Below, in pieces: positions 33,492 to 41,374 of a DNA stretch of 64,000 bases (position 1 is the first letter of the stretch; every line of letters begins with the position of its first letter). Origin of the DNA: Spirochaetota bacterium (GTDB lineage: Bacteria > Spirochaetota > Spirochaetia > Treponematales > Treponemataceae); assembly GCA_023393015.1 (NCBI GenBank), contig JAEWMY010000047.1:1-64000 (forward strand), in the 5' to 3' direction. The notes below the pieces were generated by a model that was not told where the DNA came from, did no database searches, and worked only from the letters and a program-made list of their open reading frames with translations. The translations under genes were made by a program, and so were the position numbers.

Positions 33492-35310
33492 ACCAGGGAA
33501 CGTAGGTAACGAGCATCAGGATGACGAACTGAATCGCGAGGTAGGGCAGTATGTTCCGCGCGATCCTGACGACCGGCTTCTCGAAGGTATAGCTCGCGAT
33601 GAAGAGGTTCATGCCCACGGGGGGCGTGAGGAAGCCGAGCGCGAGGTTCGTCAGGAAGATGACGCCGGTGTGTACCGGGTGTATGCCGAACGACTCCGCG
33701 ACGGGGATGATGAGCGGCGAGACGACGAGTATCGCCGAGTAGAGGTCCATGAGGCAGCCGACCGCGAGCAGCAATATGTTCAGCAGGAAGAGGAACAGGT
33801 ACTTCGAGTGCACGAAAGTCAGCACGAAATCGGTGAGCATGAAGGGGATGCCGGCGTCAATGAGGAAGAAAGCGAGACCCTTGGCCGCGCCGATGATGAC
33901 GAGAACGCCCCCCGCGACCGGGATGCTTTTCACGACTACCTTCGCAGCCCGGGAAAGCGAGTAGTCGCCCCGAATGAATACCTCGAGAACGAATGCGTAC
34001 ACGGCCGCGAAAGCCGCGGTCTCGATTAGAGAGAAGAATCCGGAAAAGTAGCCGAAGCCGATTCCTACCGGCAGTATGAGTTCCATGAAACCGTCGCGGA
34101 GCGAGACGGCCAGTTCCCTCGCGGAAAAACGCGCGCGTGTCACCGACCTTCCCTTCGCGATTCCGAAGACGATCATGGACAGGGCCATGAGCGCGCCGGG
34201 TATGATCGCTCCCTTGAACAGGTCGAAGATGTCGACGGTGAAGATGTTCGTCGTTCCGTAGATGATGATAGCGAGGCTCGGGGGAAAGAGCATCCCGATC
34301 GAGCCGGACGCGGTGACGATGGACTCGGCGTCGTCGCGCTTGTATCCGCTGCCGGTCAGTATGACCGTCAGGAGGGAGCCGAGCGCGAGTATCGTTACCC
34401 CCGAAGCCCCGGTAAACGTGGTGAACACCGTCGCCACGACGACGGCCGCGATGACCGGCCCGCCCTTGATCCAGCCGACGCCCGCGCGCACGACCTCGAG
34501 CAGGCGCCTTCCTGCGCTTCCTTCCGCGAGCAGGAAGCCCGCGAGCGTGAAAAGCGGGATCGCGGCGATGCTCTTGTCGGTGAGGATGCCGTAGTATTCG
34601 AGCGGGATCATCTCGACGTATCCGCCGCCCTGGCTGAAGGCGACGTAGGCGAGTCCCGAGAGGACGATGAAGATGGGCACGCCGAGGACGGCGGCCGCTA
34701 CCAAGAGGAGCACGAGCGGCCACAGGAGTACGGTAGACGCCGATATCCATCCCTCGAACGCGGGTTGCAGGAGCGGAAGGCCTTCGAGCTTGAACATGAA
34801 ATAGAGGACGCCGCTCAGGGGGCCCGTCGACACGAGAAGCCCGAGGACGACGCCCGCGATCGCGGCGACGCGGGACGAAAGCCGACCGATGGATATGACG
34901 AGCATCCCGAGAAACGAAAGCGGGAGGACGGCGAAGATCGCGGTCAGCGGGATTCCCCAGAGGCGCTCCTCGGGGGGAAATGCCATGAAGAGCTCGGAGA
35001 ACGACGCCATGAAAAGGGCCGTGAGGATCGCCGAGGAAAGCGCCGCCTTGAACGGCTCCGCGATACGTCTCGCCGCCGGGGGAAGCCGCTCGTTTATGAC
35101 CTCCAGGTTGAGGTGGCGCCGCTGGCCGCTCGTGATGAGGGCCGCGATTCCCGCGAAAAGGAAGACGAGGTTCACGAGACCGCGGTCGGCGGAGGGAATG
35201 CCGCCCGAGACCGCGCCGATGAGCTTGAAGATCAGCGGAAACGTCGCGAGCAGGGCGAGCACCAAAAGCCCTGCCGTGTCCACCGCCTTTCCGAATTTCT
35301 TGAGTATCAT
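33472..35310 (-). CDS. TRAP transporter fused small and large membrane subunits (DctQM)
   Basis: 612 residues, the sum of a DctQ domain (about 1-165, four spans) and a DctM domain (about 190-612, twelve or more spans with GSIGMLFPPSLAIIIYG and GFLTPPVGMNLF, the signature region). Natural QM fusions are known in TRAP families and in Treponema. With DctP it drives sodium-coupled solute import. It is preceded 5 bp upstream by dctP and is last in a four-gene operon. Confidence 0.93.
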   Translation of the reverse strand: MILKKFGKAVDTAGLLVLALLATFPLIFKLIGAVSGGIPSADRGLVNLVFLFAGIAALITSGQRRHLNLEVINERLPPAARRIAEPFKAALSSAILTALFMASFSELFMAFPPEERLWGIPLTAIFAVLPLSFLGMLVISIGRLSSRVAAIAGVVLGLLVSTGPLSGVLYFMFKLEGLPLLQPAFEGWISASTVLLWPLVLLLVAAAVLGVPIFIVLSGLAYVAFSQGGGYVEMIPLEYYGILTDKSIAAIPLFTLAGFLLAEGSAGRRLLEVVRAGVGWIKGGPVIAAVVVATVFTTFTGASGVTILALGSLLTVILTGSGYKRDDAESIVTASGSIGMLFPPSLAIIIYGTTNIFTVDIFDLFKGAIIPGALMALSMIVFGIAKGRSVTRARFSARELAVSLRDGFMELILPVGIGFGYFSGFFSLIETAAFAAVYAFVLEVFIRGDYSLSRAAKVVVKSIPVAGGVLVIIGAAKGLAFFLIDAGIPFMLTDFVLTFVHSKYLFLFLLNILLLAVGCLMDLYSAILVVSPLIIPVAESFGIHPVHTGVIFLTNLALGFLTPPVGMNLFIASYTFEKPVVRIARNILPYLAIQFVILMLVTYVPWFSTALL

Positions 35311-35315
35311 GGCCG

Positions 35316-36347
35316 TTACTTCCGCACTTCCGCGAGGGACGCCTTGACCCTGCGGTACAGGGGAAGGTTGAAGGCGTCGGGAGTCGACTTCGCGATCGCG
35401 TCTATGTCGCGGGAGAAGTCGGATTCCCAGAGGGCGAGGTCCTTCATGGTCGGGGACACCGCGACGACACCTTCGCGTTTCATGCTCGCGATATAACTCT
35501 GGTCCGTCTGCTCGAGCGAGGCGTCGAGGCGTTTTCTCATTCGGTTAACGGCGTCGAGCATCGCGGGCTTGTACTCGTCGGGTACGCGCGCCCACGCCTC
35601 GTTCGAGACGACGAGCCCCGCGAGCACGGGGCAGAGCTTCGCGTCGAGGGCGTAGTTGATCGACTTGGAAAGCCCCGTGACGTAGGCGTACATGTGCACG
35701 CCGAAGAAGCCGCGCACGCCGCTCGAGCTCTTGAGCGACTGGAGTATCTTGTCGGCGGGCATGTCCTCGATCGTGAACCCGGAGGCGCGGAAACTGTCGC
35801 CGAGTACCGGGCTGTCGAGTCCGGCCGAGGCGATCTTGATCTGCTTGAGTCCACGGAGATCGGAGAACTCGTCCTTCGTGTAGAACGACAGCCAGCCGAC
35901 GTTCGTCCAGGCGATCATCTGGAAACCGACCGCGTTGTACTGACGGACGAGTTCCGGCCCGTAGGTATCGAGAACGTAGTCGAGTTCGCCCTGGTTGCGG
36001 ATGAGAAACGGTATCGAGAGGGTATAGATGTTCGCCTGTGGCGCGAGTTCGTGAAGGCCGATCGTCGAGAAGATGGCGCCGTCGAGAAGCGCCCTCTGTC
36101 CCGGTCGGACGGAACGTATCTTCTGGATCACGGCCTTCTCACCGCCGAGGGCGAGCGAGTCGTAGAAGGTTATCGAGACCTTTCCTCCGGTGATCTTGGA
36201 CCACTCCTGCGCGAGCGCCTTTTGCTCGACGTCCCAGGGAGACCGGGGAGGGGCCATAGACGCGATTTTCAGCTGGACTCGCTGGGCGTGAAGGGAACCG
36301 ACGACGAGGGCGAGAACGAGAACGAGGGAGGCGCGTTTGATCGACAT
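35316..36347 (-). CDS. TRAP transporter substrate-binding protein (DctP/TatP-like)
   Basis: 343 residues with signal peptide ending LHAQ. DctP fold: LKIASMAPPRSPWD at the start, GALLDGAIFST-like segment, and the family Arg site in the region FSDLRGLKQIKIASAG. In T. pallidum the equivalent TatP works with the trimeric TPR lipoprotein TatT, suggested to bind hydrophobic ligands. CAGGAG lies 9 nt before the ATG, which is 3 bp past the TatT stop. Confidence 0.92.
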   Translation of the reverse strand: MSIKRASLVLVLALVVGSLHAQRVQLKIASMAPPRSPWDVEQKALAQEWSKITGGKVSITFYDSLALGGEKAVIQKIRSVRPGQRALLDGAIFSTIGLHELAPQANIYTLSIPFLIRNQGELDYVLDTYGPELVRQYNAVGFQMIAWTNVGWLSFYTKDEFSDLRGLKQIKIASAGLDSPVLGDSFRASGFTIEDMPADKILQSLKSSSGVRGFFGVHMYAYVTGLSKSINYALDAKLCPVLAGLVVSNEAWARVPDEYKPAMLDAVNRMRKRLDASLEQTDQSYIASMKREGVVAVSPTMKDLALWESDFSRDIDAIAKSTPDAFNLPLYRRVKASLAEVRK

Positions 36348-36350
36348 GGT

Positions 36351-37307
36351 CTAGTACTCCTGTTCGAGAATGAAATCCGCCTTGTGCTCCTTGAGCCACA
36401 GGGCCTGCCTGCGAGCGATGACGAGGGAAAGCCTGTTGTCCGGGTCTGATTCGGGATCGATCGCCAGGGCCTTTCCGACGTATTCGTCGAATCCGGCCGA
36501 ATCCTGGGCGGGTATGCAAAGGGACCGCGCGTACGCGACGAAGGTCGACGGGTTTTTCCCGCCGGAGATTTTGAAGGCCCTGTCGAACGCCGCGAGCGAC
36601 TTGTCCTTCCCGCCTCCGAGAGAATCGGGTGCGACCGCGTAGAACTGCGCGAGCGCTTCCCACGCGGCGCCGTTGTTGAAGGCCGGATCGAGGGCGGCCG
36701 AGCGCTCGAGCATGGAGATCGCGCCGGGCAGGCGTTCGATATACGCGGTGTCGAGCGGGCTCAGCGAGAAGGCGCCGAGAAGTCCCGCGCCCGCCCAATA
36801 GAGGGCCTGGGCGTCGTCGGCCTCGCACGCGGCGAGCGTTTTGTCGCGCGCGTTTCCGTCAAGCGAGAAGACGGACGAAGCGAAACCGGGACGGGCGCGC
36901 TCGAAGGCCTTAAGGACGAAATCGGCGCCCCTGACGTAAAAGACCTGAGCGCGCCGGTATTCGGAATCCTGAACGTCGAACTGCTCGGGCGGCAACCGTT
37001 CGGCCGGCCCCTGCACGAAGGCGGCGGCGTACATGACGTAGAGTTGCCCGGTCATGACGGCGAGTCCCGCGTGCTCCGGATTCTGCAGGTGCATCATCTC
37101 GTAGATCTTCAGGGCTGTGGGGAAAAAGTCCCCGACGAGTTTCGGGTCCGATTCGCCGGTCAGGGCGACCATCGGGTTCGGCCCGCCTGCGGGAAGGGAT
37201 GACGGCGGGGGGGCGAGCATGTCCGCTACCGAGTTGAAGGCCATTTTCTTGATCGAGCATCCCGCGAAGAGCGCCAGAAACGCGATCGGCACCAGGGCTT
37301 TTTTCAC
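36351..37307 (-). CDS. TRAP-associated TPR lipoprotein TatT
   Basis: 318 residues from GTG 37307, which overlaps the upstream TGA (GTGA) and follows AAAGGAAC. This start gives MKKALVPIAFLALFAGC, a clean lipoprotein signal with lipobox. An ATG seven codons upstream exists but is less well placed. The rest is helical TPR-like repeats, including the characteristic FFPTALKIYEMM and TGQLYVMYAAAFVQGPAE. It matches T. pallidum Tp0956 (TatT) in architecture and in position next to a TRAP binding protein. Confidence 0.9.
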   Translation of the reverse strand: MKKALVPIAFLALFAGCSIKKMAFNSVADMLAPPPSSLPAGGPNPMVALTGESDPKLVGDFFPTALKIYEMMHLQNPEHAGLAVMTGQLYVMYAAAFVQGPAERLPPEQFDVQDSEYRRAQVFYVRGADFVLKAFERARPGFASSVFSLDGNARDKTLAACEADDAQALYWAGAGLLGAFSLSPLDTAYIERLPGAISMLERSAALDPAFNNGAAWEALAQFYAVAPDSLGGGKDKSLAAFDRAFKISGGKNPSTFVAYARSLCIPAQDSAGFDEYVGKALAIDPESDPDNRLSLVIARRQALWLKEHKADFILEQEY

Positions 37308-37558
37308 GCTTTTTGTTCCTTTTTCCATTCTTCGATGCAATGTTCGTACGCCGCGATCGTCGCGGACAGCGATATGTCCTGTACGAGACCGCGCCCGGTC
37401 CAGTCGTTTCCGTCCATTATGTACAAGTTGTTGAGTATACCTTCGAGATTTTTCACGGTACAGGACGGATCGTGGGCTCTTCTGCGCTCCAGTCCCTGAA
37501 CCTCTTCCTCGAACACGCGTAAATACTGCTGATCAGCCCAGTCGGTCGTTTCGCCCAT
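37304..37558 (-). CDS. Small conserved-looking protein heading the TRAP operon
   Basis: 84 residues from ATG 37558 (a TTG three codons earlier is also possible). It is soluble and helical, with ADQQYLRVFEEEVQGLERRRA, TVKNLEGILNNLYIMDGNDWTGRG and an amphipathic C-terminus. No family recognised. GTGA overlap with tatT shows it is the first gene of the operon. Its promoter puts the -10 box 8 nt before the ATG, so its mRNA is predicted leaderless. Confidence 0.75.
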   Translation of the reverse strand: MGETTDWADQQYLRVFEEEVQGLERRRAHDPSCTVKNLEGILNNLYIMDGNDWTGRGLVQDISLSATIAAYEHCIEEWKKEQKA

Positions 37559-37566
37559 TGGGGCCA

Positions 37567-37602
37567 ATAATAGTAGTTTTTCGGCGTTCCTTCAAGTATA
37601 AT
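37567..37602. promoter_or_regulatory. Divergent promoters of the TRAP operon and the TrpR-like gene, both leaderless
   Basis: Minus: TTGAAG (37595-37590), 17-bp spacer, TATTAT (37572-37567), 8 nt to ATG 37558. Plus: TATAAT (37597-37602), 6 nt to ATG 37609, weak -35. The plus -10 adjoins the minus -35, so occupancy is probably mutually exclusive. The palindrome ATACGTAT fills 37601-37608. Confidence 0.7.
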
Positions 37603-37608
37603 ACGTAT

Positions 37609-37926
37609 ATGCAGGAATATCAGGACACGGCCCGAACCGGGGAACTGGTTGCCACGGCCATACGGGAACTTTCGGAGGCGATCGCCGCGGCCGACGATCC
37701 AGCGCTCATCGGGGAGTTTCTCGCGTGCCTTTTGACCCCCGCCGAGTTGCGCGAGGTGTCCACCAGGTGGGCGCTCGTCCGGGAGATCGACGCGGGAACG
37801 ACCCAGCGGGAGATCGCGAGAAAGATGGGCTTGAGCCTGTGCAAGATCACGCGGGGTTCGAAGGAACTGAAAAAGGACGATTCTCCCTTCAAGAAGATGA
37901 TTGACCTTTACAGGGCGGTAAAATAG
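37609..37926 (+). CDS. TrpR-family transcriptional regulator (YerC/YecD-like)
   Basis: 105 residues. The TrpR fold is clear: FLACLLTPAELREVSTRWALVREIDAG followed by the helix-turn-helix TTQREIARKMGLSLCKITRGSKELKK, which aligns with the ITRGS motif of TrpR. It may be a TrpR itself or the related YerC type; the ligand-binding residues cannot be decided by eye. Being divergent from the TRAP operon makes that operon and itself likely targets. Leaderless start after TATAAT. Confidence 0.85.
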   Translation: MQEYQDTARTGELVATAIRELSEAIAAADDPALIGEFLACLLTPAELREVSTRWALVREIDAGTTQREIARKMGLSLCKITRGSKELKKDDSPFKKMIDLYRAVK

Positions 37927-37965
37927 GCCGATGCCCGGTATCGAGTCGTGAATCCCTCGAAAAAC

Positions 37966-38007
37966 AAGACGCTCGGGTCGGCGAACCGACCCGAGCGTCT
38001 TTTTTTT
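37966..38007. terminator. Bidirectional terminator between the TrpR-like and ankyrin genes
   Basis: A 16-bp perfect stem (37966-37981 with 37986-38001), CGAA loop, with T run on the plus side and TTGTTTTT on the minus side. It serves both convergent genes. Confidence 0.95.
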
Positions 38008-38040
38008 CCTTTCGCTGAAGAAACGACCGCGGGTCGCGGC

Positions 38041-40872
38041 TTACTTGAGCAGTTCCGCGACGCCGGGTCGCTGCCATCTGACCGCCATGTCGTAGGCGGT
38101 TTCCCCCGCGACGTTTTTTACCGCCCGGTCGACTCTCGGCATGCCGAGAAGGCGCGTCACGGTTTTCTCGTCCGAAAGGCGCGCGGCGTAGTGCAGGATG
38201 CCGTCCCCGATCGTGTCGGTCTTGTCGGCGGCCGATTCGGCGAGCGCGGGCAAGAGCGCCTGCGAGGAAGTAAGCGCGATCGAGACCGCGGAGGCTCCAG
38301 AGTTGTCGGCCGCGAAGGGATCGGCTCCCGCGGCCAGAAGCGCGCGCGCCGCCGATTCGTCCCCGTTTCTCACGGCCAAAAGGAGGGCGGTGCTGCCGGT
38401 GCGGTTCCGGTTGTTCACGGGAAAGCGCGCCTGGATGAGGGCCTTGATCACGTCCGGTCCCGAGCGCTCCTCTATCGCGGCGTGCAACGGCGTGTTTCCG
38501 TCCGAGTCGACGACGTTCGCGTTTCCGCCGAGAACCGCCATGACCGTTTCGGGAGATTTTCTGAGGGCGAGCGAAAGGGGCGTTTTTCCCCAGGTATCGC
38601 GCGCCATCGCGTTTCCACCGGCGTTGCGGATAAGGGCGATCGTCTCGGGATTCGCGCGATCGACCGCCTCGTGGAAAGCGTTCCTGCCGTACATGTCCTG
38701 CATGACGGGAGAGGCTCCCCGCTCGAGGAGCACGCGAATCGATTCGGCGCGGTTCGCCTGAATGGCGTCGGTCAGCGGTGTCTTTCCCGTCTCGTCGACG
38801 GCGTCGATGTCGGCTCCCGCCGGGATGAGCGTCCGTATGAACTGGGCGTTGCCCGATCTGGCCGCCTCGTGAAGCGCCGTTTTCCCGGCGAGGTTTCTCG
38901 CCGAAACGAGCCGGCGGCCGTTCGACCGCGCGTCGTGCGCGAGAAGGGCCTCGGCGGCCCCCGCGGCCGACCAGCGGATGCACGCGTGAAGGGCCGTGTT
39001 GCCGAGATAGTCTCGGGCGTTTATGTCCGCCTTGCGGTTTTTGTCGCCCGCGAGCATGGTACGTATCGTATCGGCCGAGTCCGCCTTGACTGCGTTGAAT
39101 AGCGGCGTTTCCCCGTTGGCGTTGCGCGCGGCGAGGTCGCCGCCCTTGTCCACGATGAACGAAACGACGGGAGAGAGCTGCCATTCCGCCGCGAGATGGA
39201 GCGGGGTGTTGCCGGCGCCGTCGCTCGAGGAAATGACGCGCGAATTGAGCACCCAGTCCTGCCTGCCGCCGAGTCTCGTGAGCGCGGCCCGCAAGGCCGA
39301 CTCCCCCGTCACGTTCGCGCTGAAGACGTCGGCTCCGGCGACGAGAAGCGCCTCCCCGTTCGCGCGGTCGTTCGCCCGCACGGCGATGTGGAGGGGCGTG
39401 TCGCCGTTCTTGTCGCGCGCGTTGACGTCCGCCTTTTTGGAAAGGATATAGGCGACGATTGCCGGCTCGGCGCGCAGCGAGACGGCGACGTGAAGCGGCG
39501 TGCGCCCGCGGGAGTCGCGCGTTTGCGCGGCTTCTTCCGTGACGATCGCCTCGACGAGCTCGATGCCGGCGCGTATAGCGCGCGAAAGGGCCGTGTGGTC
39601 GTCCATGTCCTCCGCGTGGATGTCGGCCCTGAGGGTCACGAAGAGCCTCGCCTGCGCGATTTGCCTGCGCTCGATCGCGAGCGAGAGGGGCGTGACGCCC
39701 TTCTTGTTCCGTTCGTTCGCGTCGGCCCCCGCGGAGACGAGGTCGCGGACGATGTCCTCGCTCATTCCGAGGCGCGCGGCTATGTGAAGCGGCGTTTCGC
39801 CGTAGTTGTCCTTCTTGTTGGGGTTCGATCCGGCGCGAAGGAGGATGCCGAATATCTCGGAGCGGGATGCCTCGGGCATGACGAGATGAAGCGGGGTGTT
39901 TCCCGATGAATCCTGCAGGTTCGCGTCGGCGCCCGCGGCGGTGAGGGCCGCGACGATCTTGCCGCGGCCGCCGCGCACGGCCTCGTGAAGCGGCGTCGCG
40001 CTCGCGATGTCCTTGGCGTTCGCCTGCGCGCCCCTGCCGATCAGGTAGGTCACGTAACCCGAATGCCCGGCCGCCGCCGCGACGTGAAGCGGGGTCTTTC
40101 CCTCCTCGAAGCGTATGGAGGGATTTCTCTTGAGCACGGCCGTCTCGAAGTACGAGAAGTCGCCGCGGAGCGGTTCGACCCCCGCGAGGAGGAGCTTCGA
40201 CGCTATGACCGCGCTCGCGTCCTTGTCGGGGGACGCGTACGCGAGCGCGAGCGGCGTGTTTCCCCCGGCGTCGGCCCGGGACGTCGCGCCGCCCGCCTTG
40301 AGGATCGCGTCGACCGCCTCCCCGTCAAGGTCCGCGCACGCGTGGTGAAGTACCGTCTTGCCGCTCGCGTCCCGCTGTGTCACGGTCGCGGGCGCGATGA
40401 TCGCCGAGAAGGACTCGCCGCCCGTCGCCCGCGCGAGTCGGTAGACGGACACGCCCGCGGAGTTTTCCGCGAAGACGCCGGCGCCGGCGGCCGCGAGAAC
40501 CCGGGCGGATTCGCGCATCCCGGCCGCGCAGGCGGCGGCGAGCGGCGTCGCTCCGGCGTTGTCGCGCGCTTCCGTGTCGGCCTTCATGCCGAGAAGGAGC
40601 TCGAGAAGCTCGACGTTTCCCCGCACGGCGGCTATATGGAGCGGCGTTTGCCCGTTAGAGTCGGTCTGGTTGACGGAATCCTTGTTCGCGAGTCGCTTTT
40701 GCACCTCGGAAACGTCGCCCTTCCTGACGAGGTCGACGAGACTCGCGCCCGCCGTCGTGCTCGCTTGCGGGGCGGGCGTCGGGGAGGAAACGCAGGATAC
40801 GGACAGGCACGCGGCCGCGCAAACGGCCGCAATCGCGAGGCGAAAGCGTGAAATCGGTCGTGAAACGGTCAT
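38041..40872 (-). CDS. Giant ankyrin-repeat lipoprotein
   Basis: 943 residues from ATG 40872 (GGGGG 7 nt upstream). Signal peptide with lipobox LSVSC. From about residue 45 to the end, roughly 25 or more ~33-residue ankyrin repeats follow each other, recognisable by G-x-TPLHxAA and GADxN patterns (for example GQTPLHIAAVRGNVE and GNTPLHLVMPEA). No other domain. Ankyrin proteins bind other proteins; a lipid-anchored version in the periplasm or on the surface is unusual. Repeats are degenerate at DNA level, so not recently expanded. It shares the bidirectional terminator at 37966-38007. Confidence 0.92.
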   Translation of the reverse strand: MTVSRPISRFRLAIAAVCAAACLSVSCVSSPTPAPQASTTAGASLVDLVRKGDVSEVQKRLANKDSVNQTDSNGQTPLHIAAVRGNVELLELLLGMKADTEARDNAGATPLAAACAAGMRESARVLAAAGAGVFAENSAGVSVYRLARATGGESFSAIIAPATVTQRDASGKTVLHHACADLDGEAVDAILKAGGATSRADAGGNTPLALAYASPDKDASAVIASKLLLAGVEPLRGDFSYFETAVLKRNPSIRFEEGKTPLHVAAAAGHSGYVTYLIGRGAQANAKDIASATPLHEAVRGGRGKIVAALTAAGADANLQDSSGNTPLHLVMPEASRSEIFGILLRAGSNPNKKDNYGETPLHIAARLGMSEDIVRDLVSAGADANERNKKGVTPLSLAIERRQIAQARLFVTLRADIHAEDMDDHTALSRAIRAGIELVEAIVTEEAAQTRDSRGRTPLHVAVSLRAEPAIVAYILSKKADVNARDKNGDTPLHIAVRANDRANGEALLVAGADVFSANVTGESALRAALTRLGGRQDWVLNSRVISSSDGAGNTPLHLAAEWQLSPVVSFIVDKGGDLAARNANGETPLFNAVKADSADTIRTMLAGDKNRKADINARDYLGNTALHACIRWSAAGAAEALLAHDARSNGRRLVSARNLAGKTALHEAARSGNAQFIRTLIPAGADIDAVDETGKTPLTDAIQANRAESIRVLLERGASPVMQDMYGRNAFHEAVDRANPETIALIRNAGGNAMARDTWGKTPLSLALRKSPETVMAVLGGNANVVDSDGNTPLHAAIEERSGPDVIKALIQARFPVNNRNRTGSTALLLAVRNGDESAARALLAAGADPFAADNSGASAVSIALTSSQALLPALAESAADKTDTIGDGILHYAARLSDEKTVTRLLGMPRVDRAVKNVAGETAYDMAVRWQRPGVAELLK

Positions 40873-40929
40873 TGAAGAACCCCCGTTAGATGATCGACCG
40901 AAAATACCGGTCTGTTGACCCGATTTTCG

Positions 40930-40958
40930 TGGAAATCGCGGGGGAATGCTGGTACACT
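40930..40958 (+). promoter_or_regulatory. Promoter of the Hpt gene, near-leaderless
   Basis: TGGAAA (40930-40935), 17-bp spacer, TACACT (40953-40958), 8 nt to ATG 40967. Confidence 0.55.
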
Positions 40959-40966
40959 GTCCGGCA

Positions 40967-41362
40967 ATGCGAGAAAGAATGCCCTTTATCAAGGAATATG
41001 ACGTCGTTCTTCACCGCCTGGGGGGAAGCGAACTCCTGTTGGAGCGACTTCTTTCCAAATTCCTCGATTCGTACCGTGACGCCGGCAGCCAGCTCGCCGC
41101 CCTGCTCGCCGAGGGACGGCACGAGGAGGCGTACCGCCTCGTGCATTCGATTAAAGGGGTTTCTTCCAACCTGGGACTCGACGGGATTTACCGCGCCTCG
41201 GCGGACCTCGAGCTTGCGCTCAAGGCCGAGTCCGCGGCCGCGGCCGCGGGCGCCGTCGCCGACGTATCCCGCGAAAGCGCCGCGTATACGCGCGAACTCG
41301 ACGCGTTCACAGGAGAGCTCGACGCGGTAATCGGTTATCTCGACTCCCCGCCGAAGCTCTGA
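40967..41362 (+). CDS. Histidine phosphotransfer (Hpt) domain protein
   Basis: 131 residues. A single Hpt four-helix domain; phospho-accepting His60 in YRLVHSIKGVSSNLG. It relays phosphate between a hybrid kinase and a response regulator. No kinase lies next to it. The start at 40967 is 8 nt from a -10 box; ATG 40979 after GAGAAAGA is an alternative. It is followed 12 bp later by the convergent antiporter gene. Confidence 0.88.
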   Translation: MRERMPFIKEYDVVLHRLGGSELLLERLLSKFLDSYRDAGSQLAALLAEGRHEEAYRLVHSIKGVSSNLGLDGIYRASADLELALKAESAAAAAGAVADVSRESAAYTRELDAFTGELDAVIGYLDSPPKL

Positions 41363-41374
41363 TCTTCCGTACCG

